Source of the DNA: Nymphaea colorata
Taxonomy: Eukaryota > Streptophyta > Magnoliopsida > Nymphaeales > Nymphaeaceae
DNA length: 64,000 nucleotides
Direction: 5' to 3'
Assembly (NCBI RefSeq): GCF_008831285.2
Contig: NC_045146.1
Location: 16,631,289-16,695,288 of the forward strand
How positions within the stretch are numbered: the stretch's first letter is position 1; every line of letters starts with the position of its first letter. Under the pieces are notes generated by a model, which was given only the letters and a program-made list of their open reading frames with translations, did not search any database and had not been told where the DNA came from. Below, piece after piece: positions 12,605 to 24,900 of the stretch. The translations under genes and the position numbers were made by a program.

Positions 12605-14176
12605 CTAAACAGTGAAACTGAACTCCTCCTCCCACTGAACACAGCGTGTTTCAAGATATGAAGTCTTACAGTCGTTAGGTATGTATGTCAACCATACCCT
12701 GAATCCCACTTTCCACTGCAATTCTCTTCCTTCCGCTTCCTTCTTCAACCTCCAGCTCACTTGTTCTCCATATTCATCTCCAGCAAAAACCACGCCGCCC
12801 GCCTTCCCTAAGGCTCGATTCGCACCGGCATACCGCTTCCTGAAGCTGTTTCTCAGATCAACCTGCGTGTTGGCACCAGGCCTCCATGCAGCAACCTCCA
12901 CACCACTTGAATTATCACACAGGATCATGTCAAGGGTTGCAGTGTCGCCCTCTGCAGCCTGATCAACAGTCCAACTCTTCACCCTTCTCCTTGTTGCAGT
13001 CCTCGCAGTTGTCTTCAGAATTGGAAGCTTGGTTTTCACAAAGTTCCCTTTGATTGTCTTCTGTGCCTTGATCTCCTTTTCGTGGTTCGGCGTGGACCGG
13101 CCTAGGCTCGTGCTAACCACATAGCTCGAACCCAGTTCAGGTCCAAGTGTGATGCATACTCTTGAGGGAAAGTGCTTCTCATCACACAGGAGCTCGGATC
13201 CGTTGAACCGCAATTGTGAAACATTGATCCTTATATTATCAACCTTGAAATCGACCTTCAAGTAATTCTCCGTTCGATGGACAGAGTACTCAAATTGAGC
13301 CACAGCTTCAAGCTGTTGGTGTGCCAGAGTATACCTTAGCACCGACTCTGCTGTGTCAAGTAAAAGGCCTTGTTTGTTCTCATTGGTCCATTCCTGGTTC
13401 ATGGCTAACAGTGGTACGTAGCCCTTGAAGACCAGGAAATCATGAGATGCACTAGCATATGAGCTAGAGTAGATGCCCAAGTTTGGTTCTTTGCTTTTCA
13501 CATCAAAACTTCTCAGAATAAGTAATTTGGTGTATATATACGACAATGAACGCGTGAATTTCAGTTCGAAATCAGCTCCTATGGATGTCAGGAATGCTTT
13601 TAGTATCTGTTTGCAGGATGAAGCAACTAGTTTTGATGAAAATTTCTGGAAGAACAGGGAACCTATCTCTGAGGGAGCATTGCAAAGACAGAGCCAGAAG
13701 AACCTACATGTGAAAACGAAATCAAGGAAATGATAAAGTGACTCTGCAGGATAAGACAGAAAAGTGTCTGATAGATCAGTGGTGAGCTTGAACAGTGGGA
13801 CACTGGAGTTGTTGGGTGCTCTATTTATTATCTCCTCAAGAAGTTGAACCAACAAAGGAACAACTGTTTCTTCCATCACGTTTCCCGAGATAGAAAACGG
13901 ATTCGAAACCCACAAAGTTGTGGATTCATCTGCAGGAGCAGACAAGCCAAGGGAGAAGGTAACAAGTGCTTCTTGCTTAGAACCACTTGTTCTTTCAGCT
14001 CTGAGAATTAGAGACTTGCCTTGATCATCATGTGAGCCCATGAGCTCGAAGGTCTTCGATGAGGCGGCCGGACCCGACCAACCTTCCATGCTTGGAAGGT
14101 CTACAATCCACTTGGAGATCTCCATGGAGGAAGAAGAATGGCTTAGACAAGGGCCTATGCTTGTTTGTGATTTCAT
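12605..14176 (-). CDS. Intronless plant protein of unknown function, 523 residues
   Basis: One uninterrupted frame runs from ATG at 14176 to TAG at 12605. An alternative start at Met18 (MEISKWIVDLPSMEGW) is possible and reads more like a conserved N terminus. I recognise no catalytic motif and no signal peptide. A short hydrophobic aromatic/cysteine stretch (about residues 147-165, FLDFVFTCRFFWLCLC) may be buried or membrane-associated. The middle is rich in Lys, Arg and Thr (LPILKTTARTATRRRVKSW). The C terminus is better ordered, with several Trp (WKVGFRVWLTYIPNDCK, then YLETRCVQWEEEF). Codon usage and length argue for a real gene. Function is not assigned. Homology searching of the C-terminal 150 residues would be the most informative step. 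Confidence 0.8.
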   Translation of the reverse strand: MKSQTSIGPCLSHSSSSMEISKWIVDLPSMEGWSGPAASSKTFELMGSHDDQGKSLILRAERTSGSKQEALVTFSLGLSAPADESTTLWVSNPFSISGNVMEETVVPLLVQLLEEIINRAPNNSSVPLFKLTTDLSDTFLSYPAESLYHFLDFVFTCRFFWLCLCNAPSEIGSLFFQKFSSKLVASSCKQILKAFLTSIGADFELKFTRSLSYIYTKLLILRSFDVKSKEPNLGIYSSSYASASHDFLVFKGYVPLLAMNQEWTNENKQGLLLDTAESVLRYTLAHQQLEAVAQFEYSVHRTENYLKVDFKVDNIRINVSQLRFNGSELLCDEKHFPSRVCITLGPELGSSYVVSTSLGRSTPNHEKEIKAQKTIKGNFVKTKLPILKTTARTATRRRVKSWTVDQAAEGDTATLDMILCDNSSGVEVAAWRPGANTQVDLRNSFRKRYAGANRALGKAGGVVFAGDEYGEQVSWRLKKEAEGRELQWKVGFRVWLTYIPNDCKTSYLETRCVQWEEEFSFTV

Positions 14177-16811
14177 CCTGGACGATTCAGTTGGTTAGGT
14201 TTATATAGTGGTTTTCTTTGCCAAATGGGTACTACAAATTTTTCCCAATATGCAAAATTACTCATGAGTTATGCAGATTTGCAAACTCATCCCTCTCTTA
14301 GGCCTAACCATTGTACTGCCAATTTTTTGCAGCTGGGTTGCATGGAAGAGGATTCAGAAAGAGTAGAGAAGTTTTGGCTTAACCAAATAAATATTTGTGC
14401 TTTTGTGAAAAAAAGCTTCAACAAGGGAGCCATTTTGCAAAGATCCGTATGAAAAATATGTGATAGAGCTGAGGCCGATCACCATTGAATTGGAGCCACT
14501 GGATTTAGGGTTTGGCTCATTGAGTCCAGATGCTTGTGGGCCTCATATAAGAATTAGGTTTCACTCAATAAATGCCGGTGAAGAATGAATGTATAGGAAT
14601 TGGACAAGATGAGCCCGGTTGGGGCGTAGGCTGCATCTGTTCTTTGTTCCTCCACGTCCAACCAAACACGACGTGTTCTACGAGTCATGTGGGTGGCCAC
14701 AAATCGGTCAGGTAGTAAGAGAGACAAAAGATTTGAGGGACAAGTTTTGTCAGCACCGTCAATCAAGACAAATTAATCTCAGCTATTCAAATCGTTTCAA
14801 CAAAACCTCAAAGAAAAAAGTGACAACATGAGCCCATGACCAGGATGATGTCCCCAAGGTCAAGCCCCGAGATATTTAGAGGCAATTTTTGGAAGAAAAT
14901 TTTATATCGTCAACGTGGCAGCCATCGGCATTGAGGCCTTTACAAAGAGAGATGTGAGAAATTTCAGACATTCTTTGCATGCGAATGTATATGTGGCCAC
15001 AATTAAGTTCAAAGATGTCATTCTCAGGTTACATCCATAGACATTTTCATAATTTTTTGTAGTTTATGTTCACAAGTAATTAGAGATACCAATTATTTCC
15101 TCCATATATGTACATATAGTGATTTGGAAGTACTCATGAACGAGAAAAAAAAATTGCGTGGTTCGAAGTGGGAGAAAAAACGAAAACCACAAGTCTCGCT
15201 GTCTCAAAAATAAATCTCATGATGTTTTATGTTTTTCCTGTTTAATTGTCTTTACATGTCTTAGTCATAACAATATCTTTTAGTTTCACACAAAAAAATT
15301 GAGTGATGAAAACTTAATATCTTAGAACATTGTTTTTTTTTTTTCCATGGTTCATATATGTGCTGATGAGCGTCCAAACAATGTCACGTGATCCTGACCC
15401 AGTTTCGGTGTCTGTAGTGTGAAGCTGGATAAATACTTTCTCCAGCAATCCTGGAAAGCTTCTAGGATTTTTTCGAGAAAGGTTTTAGAATTTTCCCATA
15501 TTAGTCTTTAGGGGTCATAGACGTATTTCATCTATACCTTGTGGTTATGGACATATCCATTCCCACATTTTTCTAAGAATTTCAGTCGAGTTTTCAAGAT
15601 AAATCTAGTATCTATTTTAGACACTGTTTGATAGAACAAAGTCTTCGTTAAAAATAAGAGTTCCTTACTTCCTTTTGTAGGCTGATCATATAATTATCGC
15701 TATCAGGGTTTCCGCCTGTATGACAAAAACTTGGTGTTTTTTTTTCTTTGCAGGAGTGCAACAAGGCTTTGAGAGACAAGAAGCTCATGGGAGAGGAAAC
15801 CGTTTGAAGAAGTCCCGAAACCCTCTCCTTTCTCGTTTCCTTACTTCCAAGGTTTAACATTATTTTGGGATCTACATGATACCTTTAAAGAATGTTGCAT
15901 TATCACTATTTGCAGTCCAAAAGAGTAACACTTATATGAATCGAACTGACGACTCCTATTGGCCCACCAACCTAACTAGCCACACTTGTCGGACTTGAAA
16001 AAAAAAAAACTCAAGAAAGGGACCACTTAATAGAATAAGGTATGTAATTCCGGAAAAAGAAAAAAAATGAACAATAGAAGGATATAAAAGTTTCATTCAA
16101 TTGATAAATCATTTTTTGGTGATTACTATGGTAAAGCTACAAATCACGGTGAAATAACAGCATGACGGACTTGAATTCGAAGTGCAACGCCAATGAGAGC
16201 TTCGTCAATGGCAAGGAATGAATGTATTTACAAGGATAGGATGAACTTGAAAAACTCCTCGAAAGGACGGCGACTCGAGGCCCGTCTGTTGGAGTCCATA
16301 TAAACTATGTCACTAGAGTACGGGGTTGGGTGTTGGTGCCGATGCTGAAGCGGTACATCCCAAAAAATTTAGATGCGACTGTGCGGCAAAGGTATTTTAT
16401 TATTATTATTTTAATTTATTATATATATAACAGAATAAGCATGTATATATTATTATTACAATTTAGTTATTAATGTATATAACATACTTAAATAATTGTA
16501 TTTCATAAAAAAATATCAAAACAATATATATTATATAATAATTTAATAATATGACATTTTAACTGGGCTCAGATGTGAATCAGAGTCGCACTCATGTCTG
16601 GTGCGCACTCGAATGAGGCAGTAAAATAAAAGAGTCCGGTGACTTAACATAGAAACGAAACTCGCAGATGTTATTGCAGCACGTTACAGAGCGATGGTGA
16701 GGTTGAGCTCATTTTCTATTAACCCCTGAAACAGCCAGAACCAAGTCGTAATAAATTTCAATCATGGATGCCAACATCGAGCGAGCCTTCTCGGTGAGGG
16801 GTATTGTGGTT
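14177..16811. other. AT-rich spacer upstream of the 523-codon gene
   Basis: The first few hundred bases are the promoter side of the minus-strand gene at 12.6-14.2 kb. The rest is AT-rich with a SINE-like head at 15936-15990 and very AT-rich sequence at 16390-16560. I see no gene and no structured RNA. Confidence 0.55.
15936..15990 (-). mobile_element. tRNA-derived SINE head (A and B box-like)
   Basis: On the minus strand, GGCTAGTTAGGTTGGTGGG resembles a Pol III A box, and TCAGTTCGATTC about 30 bases later resembles a B box. Spacing and order fit a tRNA-derived SINE. The tail is not delimited. Confidence 0.4.
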
Positions 16812-17773
16812 TGTCAAAAATAAAAATAAATAAAATAAAATGATTTTAACACGGACTATCACAGCACAGAAGGCCACCATCGACTTCGAGTATAAGTCGA
16901 TAGTGCTAAGGCATTTCATATATATATATACACTTTGATTACAAAGATAAACAAAAATTACTGCCCGAATCAAGGAGCAGTTAAAAGAGGACTTAATTCA
17001 GAATCTATTTTAAAATATTTGAATAATGGGTCCCTCCTTTGCCTTGCATTACCATTTTGGTCACATAGATGCAATTTTATTGCATCGCTAGATATCTTGT
17101 GATTTCTGTGTGATATCAGCCTTGTCCTAATTAATGAATTGAAATAAAGACGTGATATTGGTTGTTTACATCCTCCCTCAAACTGCACGGTGGAATGGAT
17201 AGTCCAAGTTTTCTGCATTTTTTTTACAAACGTCAATCGCGCCATCACTCTGGTGCCGATCCGAAAAGCCAAATTTGCTCCTTGAAGATTTTGATCAAAA
17301 CCGGGTCAAGTCCTTGATTTGGTGAAGAAGGCAGCGATCTCCTTGGTCTGCAGGCTATCTTCAGGCTCCGATCTTCTTCAGCAAGCAACCTGCTTCATAC
17401 CATGTTGAAAAATGAAAAATTAGCAAATAAAATGATTTTAATGTGGGCCATTTATTTACCCATGGAAGGTCATCACCGACCTTGTGTCAATAGTGTTAAG
17501 GCATTTCATATACGTAGACTTTGATTACAACGTTAAGCAAGAATTACTCCCCAAATCATAGGGCAGTTATAAGAGGATTTATTTCAGAATCTGTTTCAAA
17601 ATTATTTAAATAACGGCTTCCTCCCTTGCCTTGCATTGTTGCCATTTTGGCAACATAAATGCAATATTATTTGCATGGCCTGATGTCTTGTGATTTCTGT
17701 GTCATATCAGTCTTATCCTAAGTAATTAGTTGAAACAGCCTTAGTTATAAAGACATTATGGTGGTTCTTTACA
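16812..17773 (-). mobile_element. TRIM-like miniature LTR retrotransposon fossil
   Basis: Two direct repeats of about 360-370 bases (16812-17170 and 17403-17773) flank only about 232 bases. Read on the minus strand, the upstream repeat (17773-17403) starts TGTAAAG and ends CAACA. It is followed at once by TGGTATGAAGCAGG (17402-17389), a plausible initiator-Met primer-binding site. A purine tract, TTTGAGGGAGGA, lies directly before the second repeat, which starts TGTAAAC at 17170. This is LTR, PBS, short interior, PPT, LTR, with no room for gag-pol. The LTRs look only about 80-85% identical by eye and no clear target duplication remains, so the insertion is old. Confidence 0.7.
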
Positions 17774-18319
17774 GTCACCTCATGCCGATAGCTTGAATCC
17801 ATGAGAGACTGTCACTACTGATCATCAAATGATTGGTTAAGGAGAGTTCTTGGCAATCCATTCACGGGAAATTCATGTTACAGGACAGCAGAATGTAGAA
17901 CTCATGTAGACGCAGATACTAGAGGAATGACTCGTACCTTTCACATTTTGTAGATGGCCCTTAGGGATTTTTGGACAGCAATCATAAACGTCAATTTCCA
18001 TTCCAGAACACAAATATCACCTCTTTTCTGGTTGTGAAAAATTCCTATCTGAAGTTTTTATTGAATACATATGCGCAAGCACGTGATAGTGAAAAATAAG
18101 ATCCCTTGGGTTACATACAGAAAATAATTTACATTGATGCAATCATCAAGAATTGGACATTGATAACATACGCACCTCCAAACACAGGCAGCAGGGGAAT
18201 TGATAGGCAAGCCAAGCAGCATTTAGGATCCATTTCATTTCACATCTGGTGAAAACGTACTTGAGTAAGCACAATTCAGCACTTCAAAGTACAGATGGGA
18301 CAAGCTATTGATATCACAT
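17774..18319. other. Spacer / 3' flank of the PPR-DYW gene
   Basis: Probably includes the 3' untranslated region of the minus-strand PPR gene. I see no separate gene here. Confidence 0.5.
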
Positions 18320-18369
18320 TCACCAGTAATCTCAACATGCACAAGTCCCGTCTATGAAATGGAAAACCG
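18320..18369 (-). pseudogene. Relic copy of the ELI1 DYW C-terminal codons
   Basis: About 160 bases beyond the real stop, the minus strand again reads VFHFIDGTCAC, one stop codon, then DYW and stop. This parallels the real C terminus FHHFIDGTCSCGDYW and stop. Surrounding bases (AGCACTTCAA.GTACAGA.G, then ACAAGCT.TTGAT) are also repeated at about 18275-18310 and 18390-18425. The 3' end of this gene was therefore tandemly duplicated and the extra copy has decayed. It lies in the likely 3' UTR. Confidence 0.7.
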
Positions 18370-18478
18370 ATACTTGAAGATGCGCAAATCAGCACTTCAA
18401 TGTACAGACGATACAAGCTTTTGATCTTTGCGCTTGGGGCAATGATGCAGCTAGTGAGGTCAAGCTTTGATACTACAC

Positions 18479-20392
18479 TCACCAATAATCTCCACATGAG
18501 CAAGTCCCATCAATGAAATGGTGAAATCGACTCCTATCTCGGACAACAATCTTACGACCAGTTATCTTGGAAATCATTTTAGTAACAGTATGGCAATCCA
18601 CGCAGACACGAAGATTTTTAACAATTTTAATGGTAGTCCCAGGTTCAGTGCTAATAAGTCCAAAAGCAATAGCCAGCCTCTCACTGTGAATGGCAAGTGA
18701 TTGCTCTTTATGCTTGTCTTCTATGTCATGCAACACGATCTCGGTTTGTGGAACATATCCTTCTAACTTTAGCAATTCATTTAGTTTATCCAACATAATA
18801 TGGATCTCCTTGCATCTTGGGTGGTTCATATCCCCTGCAAGAAACTCATGGGTTTTATTGTTCACTTCAATTGAACTACAGCCTGGTTCTTTATGAACCC
18901 CACTGTCTTTCATTAGAGTCCTCACTCTTGCTGCCTCTTTCCAATTGCCAGCAGCAGCAAACATGTTTGAAAGGAGAACATAAGTCCCAGAATTAGCAAG
19001 GCCATTCTCCATTAAAAATGAAGCTATCTGCTCACCAAGCTTAATATTACCATGAAGTCGACATGCACCAAGCAAACTTCCCCAAAGAACAGGATCAGGT
19101 GCAATTCGCATACTCTTTACAAGTTCGTAAGCTTCATCCAATAGTCCAGCCCTGCCAAGTAAATCCACCATGCAACCATAATGCTCAATCTTCGGCTCAA
19201 TCCCAAACTTATCCCTCATGGACTCAAAAAACTTGCGCCCGTCATTGACAAGACCTGCATGGCTACATGCATTCAGTAACCCAATGAAGGTTATGTCAGT
19301 TGGTTGAAATTCTAATTCAGTCAGCTCTGAGAACAGCTGCAAAGCCTCTTTGCTCTTGCCATGCATGGCATAGCCTGCAATCATGGCATTCCAAGACACT
19401 ATATCCCTCTCCTGCATATTGTCAAAGACATAGCAAGCATCATCCCAATCACCACACTTGCAGTACATATCTATCAAAGCCGTGTTCACACGCACCCTCG
19501 TATGAAGCCCAATATTCCTAACATACGAATGAACCCATCTTCCAGACTCAATAGAACCCAACTGGGCACAGGCTGATATAACCGAAAGCATTGTCACCTC
19601 ATTGGGCTTCATATTAAATTCCCTCAACATCGATTGAAACAGAGCCAACGCCTCGCTGCACTTGCCATGCTGGGTATAACCATCAATCATGGCATTCCAG
19701 CACACCACATCCCTCTCAGGCATTTTGTCAAACAGCATACGCGCTACATCAACATCACCCAATTTCGCATAGCACGTGATCATGGCAGTCCAAGCGACCA
19801 CATTTCTTTCTGTAATTTCGTCAAACAATTGGCGTGCAGACTGAACTCGTCCACACCTTGCATACATATCGATCAACACGGACTTCACAAACACATCGGA
19901 AACGAGCTGCAACTTCAGCGCATGCCCGTGAATGCATTCCCCATCTCTCAATGCGAAATCCACGGAACACGACTTCAAGACCGTAGACAAAGTGACTGCA
20001 TTTGGCTGGACCCCACGTCCCTGCATCTGGTAATACAAAGAGATAGCTTGAGGATGGTGACCATTAACAGAGTAAGACCGGATGAGGCCCGTCCAGAAGA
20101 AGACGTTCGGTTCTGCTATACGGTCGAAAACGAGGTGGGCGAGTCGGGTGCTCCCAGAATTCGAGTAGGAGCGGAGAAGCTTGAACATCAAAAGATCGTC
20201 TTGCACCAATCCTTGCTTGACGACAGCGGCATGGACTTGGAGGACGTGGTCAAGAGTCTTGCACCTCTCGAGGAGGACGGCAGGTGGGTGTGGAAGAGAA
20301 ACGCGAGAGGAAGGACGTTGGTCTTGAATAGTGGTGGCTGTGTGGTGAGGAAGTGGCGACAATGCTGTTGAGGCCATGGCGACTACCTCCAT
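18479..20392 (-). CDS. ELI1: PPR-DYW RNA-editing factor, ELI1 orthologue
   Basis: Intronless PLS-class pentatricopeptide repeat protein of 637 residues, ending in E, E+ and DYW domains. The order and wording match Arabidopsis ELI1, which edits the chloroplast ndhG transcript. Shared stretches include LIDMYCKCGDWDDA, DIVSWNAMIAGYAMHGKS, PTDITFIGLLNACSHAGLVN and KIEHYGCMVDLLGRAG. The DYW deaminase-like domain shows HSERLAIAFGLI (zinc-binding HxE), then CVDCHTVTKMISKITGR (CxxC type), and ends in CSCGDYW. The N terminus, rich in Ser, Thr, Pro and His, suits a plastid transit peptide. ATG 20392 gives MEVVAMAST. ATG 20377 (MASTAL) has a better start context and aligns with the family start, so 632 residues is equally possible. 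The frame is whole. Confidence 0.92.
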   Translation of the reverse strand: MEVVAMASTALSPLPHHTATTIQDQRPSSRVSLPHPPAVLLERCKTLDHVLQVHAAVVKQGLVQDDLLMFKLLRSYSNSGSTRLAHLVFDRIAEPNVFFWTGLIRSYSVNGHHPQAISLYYQMQGRGVQPNAVTLSTVLKSCSVDFALRDGECIHGHALKLQLVSDVFVKSVLIDMYARCGRVQSARQLFDEITERNVVAWTAMITCYAKLGDVDVARMLFDKMPERDVVCWNAMIDGYTQHGKCSEALALFQSMLREFNMKPNEVTMLSVISACAQLGSIESGRWVHSYVRNIGLHTRVRVNTALIDMYCKCGDWDDACYVFDNMQERDIVSWNAMIAGYAMHGKSKEALQLFSELTELEFQPTDITFIGLLNACSHAGLVNDGRKFFESMRDKFGIEPKIEHYGCMVDLLGRAGLLDEAYELVKSMRIAPDPVLWGSLLGACRLHGNIKLGEQIASFLMENGLANSGTYVLLSNMFAAAGNWKEAARVRTLMKDSGVHKEPGCSSIEVNNKTHEFLAGDMNHPRCKEIHIMLDKLNELLKLEGYVPQTEIVLHDIEDKHKEQSLAIHSERLAIAFGLISTEPGTTIKIVKNLRVCVDCHTVTKMISKITGRKIVVRDRSRFHHFIDGTCSCGDYW

Positions 20393-21930
20393 CAACAGCC
20401 CTCACCAGATTAATGTAAAGTGCGCGTAGCCAGGTTTCCATCCCTCTCTCAAACGGATGAGCTCTTTCAAGTTAACCGTTGGTGTCCCGGAAGTTATAAG
20501 ATAATTTTGTATTTCGCAACCCAGAGCTTGGGATAATTCATAAAACCGGCTTCATGTTTTCGAGTTTCTCATGACGCCTTTAAAAACGTCGTTATGACTT
20601 GCGTGGATACCAGGTGTTGCAGTGTCAGGTTTTCTAACGAGTAACTCGAACCTGCTTGTGAGTGAGAATAATAAAAACCTTTGCATAAAAAATTTGGGGG
20701 TGCCCATGTTATTCATTTTTTTTTAACACCGTTTTGTCAAACTGGGTTATGTACAATCGTCACCCATATACTCCTTAAGGACCATTTAAATACTTCATAT
20801 TTAAAAATTCATGAATTTGATGTGTCAAATTTAGTTTATTAAATTGAGGATATTAAGTCCAACCTAAAATCCACACTCGAAATTTTTATTTTTCCTTTTT
20901 GTATTGAGAAAATATCCAATTTAAGGTCAATGGTTCTGTATAGTTCTCAAATTTTAAAGATTTTAAATCAGTGGCAATCAAATGTCCGTTGAGGCTTTGT
21001 TTGGCCCACGGAACATATAACATTCAATCTGTTCGAAAGATTGAGATATATTCACAAAATATTAAAACTATTGTTCTATGAACCTACCTCAATCTTTCAA
21101 GAATTTTATAAGACAACAAAGTGCCTCTTTTGCCATACAACTACATTGAAAGTTGTCTCCAAAACAGTGTTTAAAGGGTGTCATTCATAAACGCTTTATA
21201 CTTTTCTTAACAAAAAAAAACAATATAATGTTCTCAAGTTCAAAAATTTGTGAAGTAACCAAATAGTTATCCACATGATTAGAATGTTAAATTTAAAACC
21301 TTTAAACTGAAAAGGGTTGAAAAATTAATGTTGAAGTAAATTTCTGTTATCATTGTCCGGCAATAACTCGCCCAAGATGTTCATTCTCATAAAAGGATGA
21401 AAAATGACAACGGTAGCTTATATTTGGTCATAGTCCTTTGTTCTTTTCCGATTCTGTGGTGGGATCGTTCCTTTTGATCACTTTGGCTGATAGTGTTCTT
21501 TTGGGTGAGCAGGAGAATTAATCTCAATATCGACACCAAAATTCTCCAAATGCTGGAACTTACTAGCGGTGTTCTTCGAGGATGAATCTTCCAGCTGAAT
21601 TTGCTAGGCTACCTTTTGGGTTTTTTGATGCGGTCCGCCCGTGATGGGTATGATCTGGTCCAGTTCCACAATCTAAGGAAAGTGGAGGGAGCAACCACTC
21701 CATCCAACTCCCCGCTCTCCGAAGCTGAGAAGAGCTCCTCCTCCATTCTTGGAATTGAGTTCTGTCCGTGTATGAGAGAGAGAAGAGGAAGAGAAAACGT
21801 GGTGGCTACGATCTCACTCTCTTCCCCTTTTCCATGGAAGATGAAGGATGAACAGTGCTCTCTTTAGATTCCTCCCATTAAACTACGAGCTCGCTGGATT
21901 TTCTGTTCGCGAGACCGTATATAGGTTAAG
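20393..21930. other. Divergent promoter spacer
   Basis: Lies between the 5' end of the minus-strand ELI1 gene and the candidate plus-strand small gene. It is AT-rich for the first kilobase. A GC-richer part from about 21560, with short open frames, is probably the leader of the plus-strand transcript. No other gene is seen. Confidence 0.5.
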
Positions 21931-24900
21931 ATGGCCGCCCTTGCAGTCAACGAGAGGCGCGTCAGTTTTTCCACATTTGAGTTGTGGGCATACGTGGCCA
22001 CTCCGCATGAGGACTGTCTTCCATGGAGCTCTCTCACACGACAAGATCCTGGGGAAGGGAAGCAAAGTAAGTTTCAATCTTCTGCAGAATAGTCATTGAT
22101 TATATTATAAAGGGGAGACTTTTCCCATTTGGTACTATTGATGATTGGTGTACTTTGTTTGGTTGTCGTTGATGTTCTGGAGATGAGGCATCAAAATCTT
22201 GCTAGCTAGTTTGGTGAAAGCAAATTATAAATGAAGCCTTTAAATTCTGATAGTTAGTCGAGTTCGTTTTTATTTGGATGAATGCACTCTCGTTTTTCTT
22301 TCCTTTTCTCGATGCCCTTTTCTCTGAGATTTTATGGAAGATCTTATGGAATATTCTTCAAAATTTCCGGGTTTCTATCATGCTACAGTGCATCTTAAAT
22401 TTTCATTGAACTGTGGGGAAAGGATCAGCAAAATTAACATTTTGGGCAGGAACAGTCTTTGTATGTCCTAGGAGTACTACTTTTGATATCGAGATGGTAG
22501 ATAGGTGACTGTTACTCGTGTATTGAATCTCATACGATGGTAGTTTTCAGTCTCCTGAATGCCAAAACATTCTCATGTATGTCTCAGCTACGTTGTAATT
22601 TTCTTCTTGATTCAACACGTTGCATCGACTTGATTGTCCTTTGTCGACCTTCTCAATTTATTTTCCTTTTTGGAGTAAGTCGGCATTTGCTTCTTGAGTC
22701 CATTACTTCCGGTGGAAGCTTATCCTTAGTTACAACTATAGGGAACATGAGTCCACTTTTAGCGGCTTTATCTTCTTAGCGAAAATCCAGATTAAAATAG
22801 TATAAACAATAAAACGTCAAGATAATTCTATCAAATTGAGATCATGTCTGTTTATACATATTTGTTGAATGATCTCCCACTTATGAAGTTCATTGGTCTG
22901 CCTTTTCTTTGACTGCCTTGTGAATGAGCAGCATATGAGCTACTCGTTTTGCTGGAGAAAAACTCCAAGGTTGTGGTGGCTTCTCTAGAAGATGACTAGA
23001 GCTCCCGACCAGGCAACTATCAGCTGATCTGAATATTTGTTGAGCTATGTGTGAAGAAGCAAAGCCCCGGACCCAAGTCTTCAGTCACTCTGAATTTGGC
23101 TAATGAAAATCCAAGCTTATGCTAATCGATCCTAAATGGTCTGATGCCGAATATTAAGCATGACTCTTTCAGCTTATTTACCAACCCTTGATACCTGACA
23201 GTGAATTTGGTTGGTGAAAGTGCTTTGGCCTAGTGGGTTAAATTATTCTGCTGTATGCGTGTGTTTGTATATCTATGTAGGCATAATGATTATGGATAAA
23301 CTCAGTTTCCTGGTCTTGGTCAGGGTATGCTTGATTCCACATCTAGATTTGGGATCAATAACTCTTAGAGTGTTGCAGGAATATATCTAGCTGGGGTAGT
23401 TAAGGTAAAGTGGTAACCATAGCAATTGGTTAATGTTTTGGATGTAGGGGCGTAAATAGTTTAGCTGTACCATTGCAACATTCGACTGATGGGTTGTTAT
23501 TTAATTGGATACAGACTAGGAATTATATTAGGATGGAGAAAAGCTGTTATCCACACTGCTAATGGCCTTATAATTAGCTTCATATATCTTTCTTCCAGTG
23601 TTATTTGTATCATGCGATACTGACTCGTATCATACGCTATGACTCGTTTGGGTGAAGAAAACTCAGACCATACGAGTTCGATAAGTGATACGCCTGCGCA
23701 TTGTGCCCCTATCGGGTGTATCATACCAGACAGGAGTTGTATCGTAGATACACCCCGTATCTTACATTATGGGGTTAAATTTAAAAAAGGGTCTCAAGGT
23801 CTCTTTTTACTTCATTCTTTTCAACCGAAACTCTTTCTCTGAACTTCTCTAAAGCCTGTGAGAGGGAGAGATTTTGCTGGTTTCTCCAAAAAATCACTGA
23901 TTTACGGAAGAAACCATCGATTTTATGAACTCGAGTTGTATTTTACTACATCGAAAGTCTAAACTCTACCTGATAGATGCTTTTTAAACTTGTGATAGAT
24001 GATGAATGTTTTAATATGTTATTTTGAATCTCTTATTCTTGCTTTTCATTTTTGGAATTTCTTGTTGTTATATATGTCTATGGTTTATGAATGATGAATC
24101 ATTAACGTTCTTTGTGTGTGATGAGTTTTTTTATATGAAATACATTTTTCTTAATTTTTTTGATTTTTTTGGCTATTTTTCATGATGTTTTACTCAATTT
24201 TTAGTGCCTTTTTATTTAAAAAAAAAACAATTTTACGATACGTTACGGTACATTTATGATACGTTACCAATTTACGATACAACATATAAGTTGGCCCGAC
24301 CAATACACGATATGATACGCCAACGACAACATTGCTTTCTTCAGTCGGTATTTCACTGGATTCACTCGTAAAATGATAACCAATGTGTATCTGATTACTG
24401 GTTGAGTTTGGTTTTTATGTCCAACTTATCAGAGTCGTGCTTTGGTTTGCAATTGAATAGATACAACATGTTCCTAGTCCTACTTGATACCATTGTCACA
24501 AAAAACGTGTATAAGTATTATACGGCAATGAATTTCTCGAGTATAATATGACAAAGTTGTATATCTCGAGAATAAAACGAGAAAATCTTGGCAAATTTTA
24601 AAAAATTTAAAACATTTACTGAAAATTATAAAAAACCATAAAAATATGAAAAAAACGCATATAATATGCATTTTTTTCATGTTTTTTTTATTTTCTGGCG
24701 TTTTTAAAAAAAAAAAACGTGTTTTGTACGGGTATTATACGACTGACTACGTTTTGGCGTATTATACATGTCTTCTTCCAATAAAATACGTTTTTTGTGA
24801 CAGTGGGACTCTATGGTTTATGAATGATGAATCGTTAAAGTTCTTTGTGTGTGATGAGTTTTTTTATATGAAATACATTTTTCTTAATTTTTTTGATTTT

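Noticed and set aside
19634-20371. 245-codon open frame on the plus strand
   Set aside because: Antisense to the ELI1 coding region. No recognised protein features.
24486-24500. TGATACCA next to a MITE, resembling an inverted primer-binding site
   Set aside because: The adjoining bases do not give a TG...CA LTR end. The perfect inverted repeat starting at 24495 explains the structure better.
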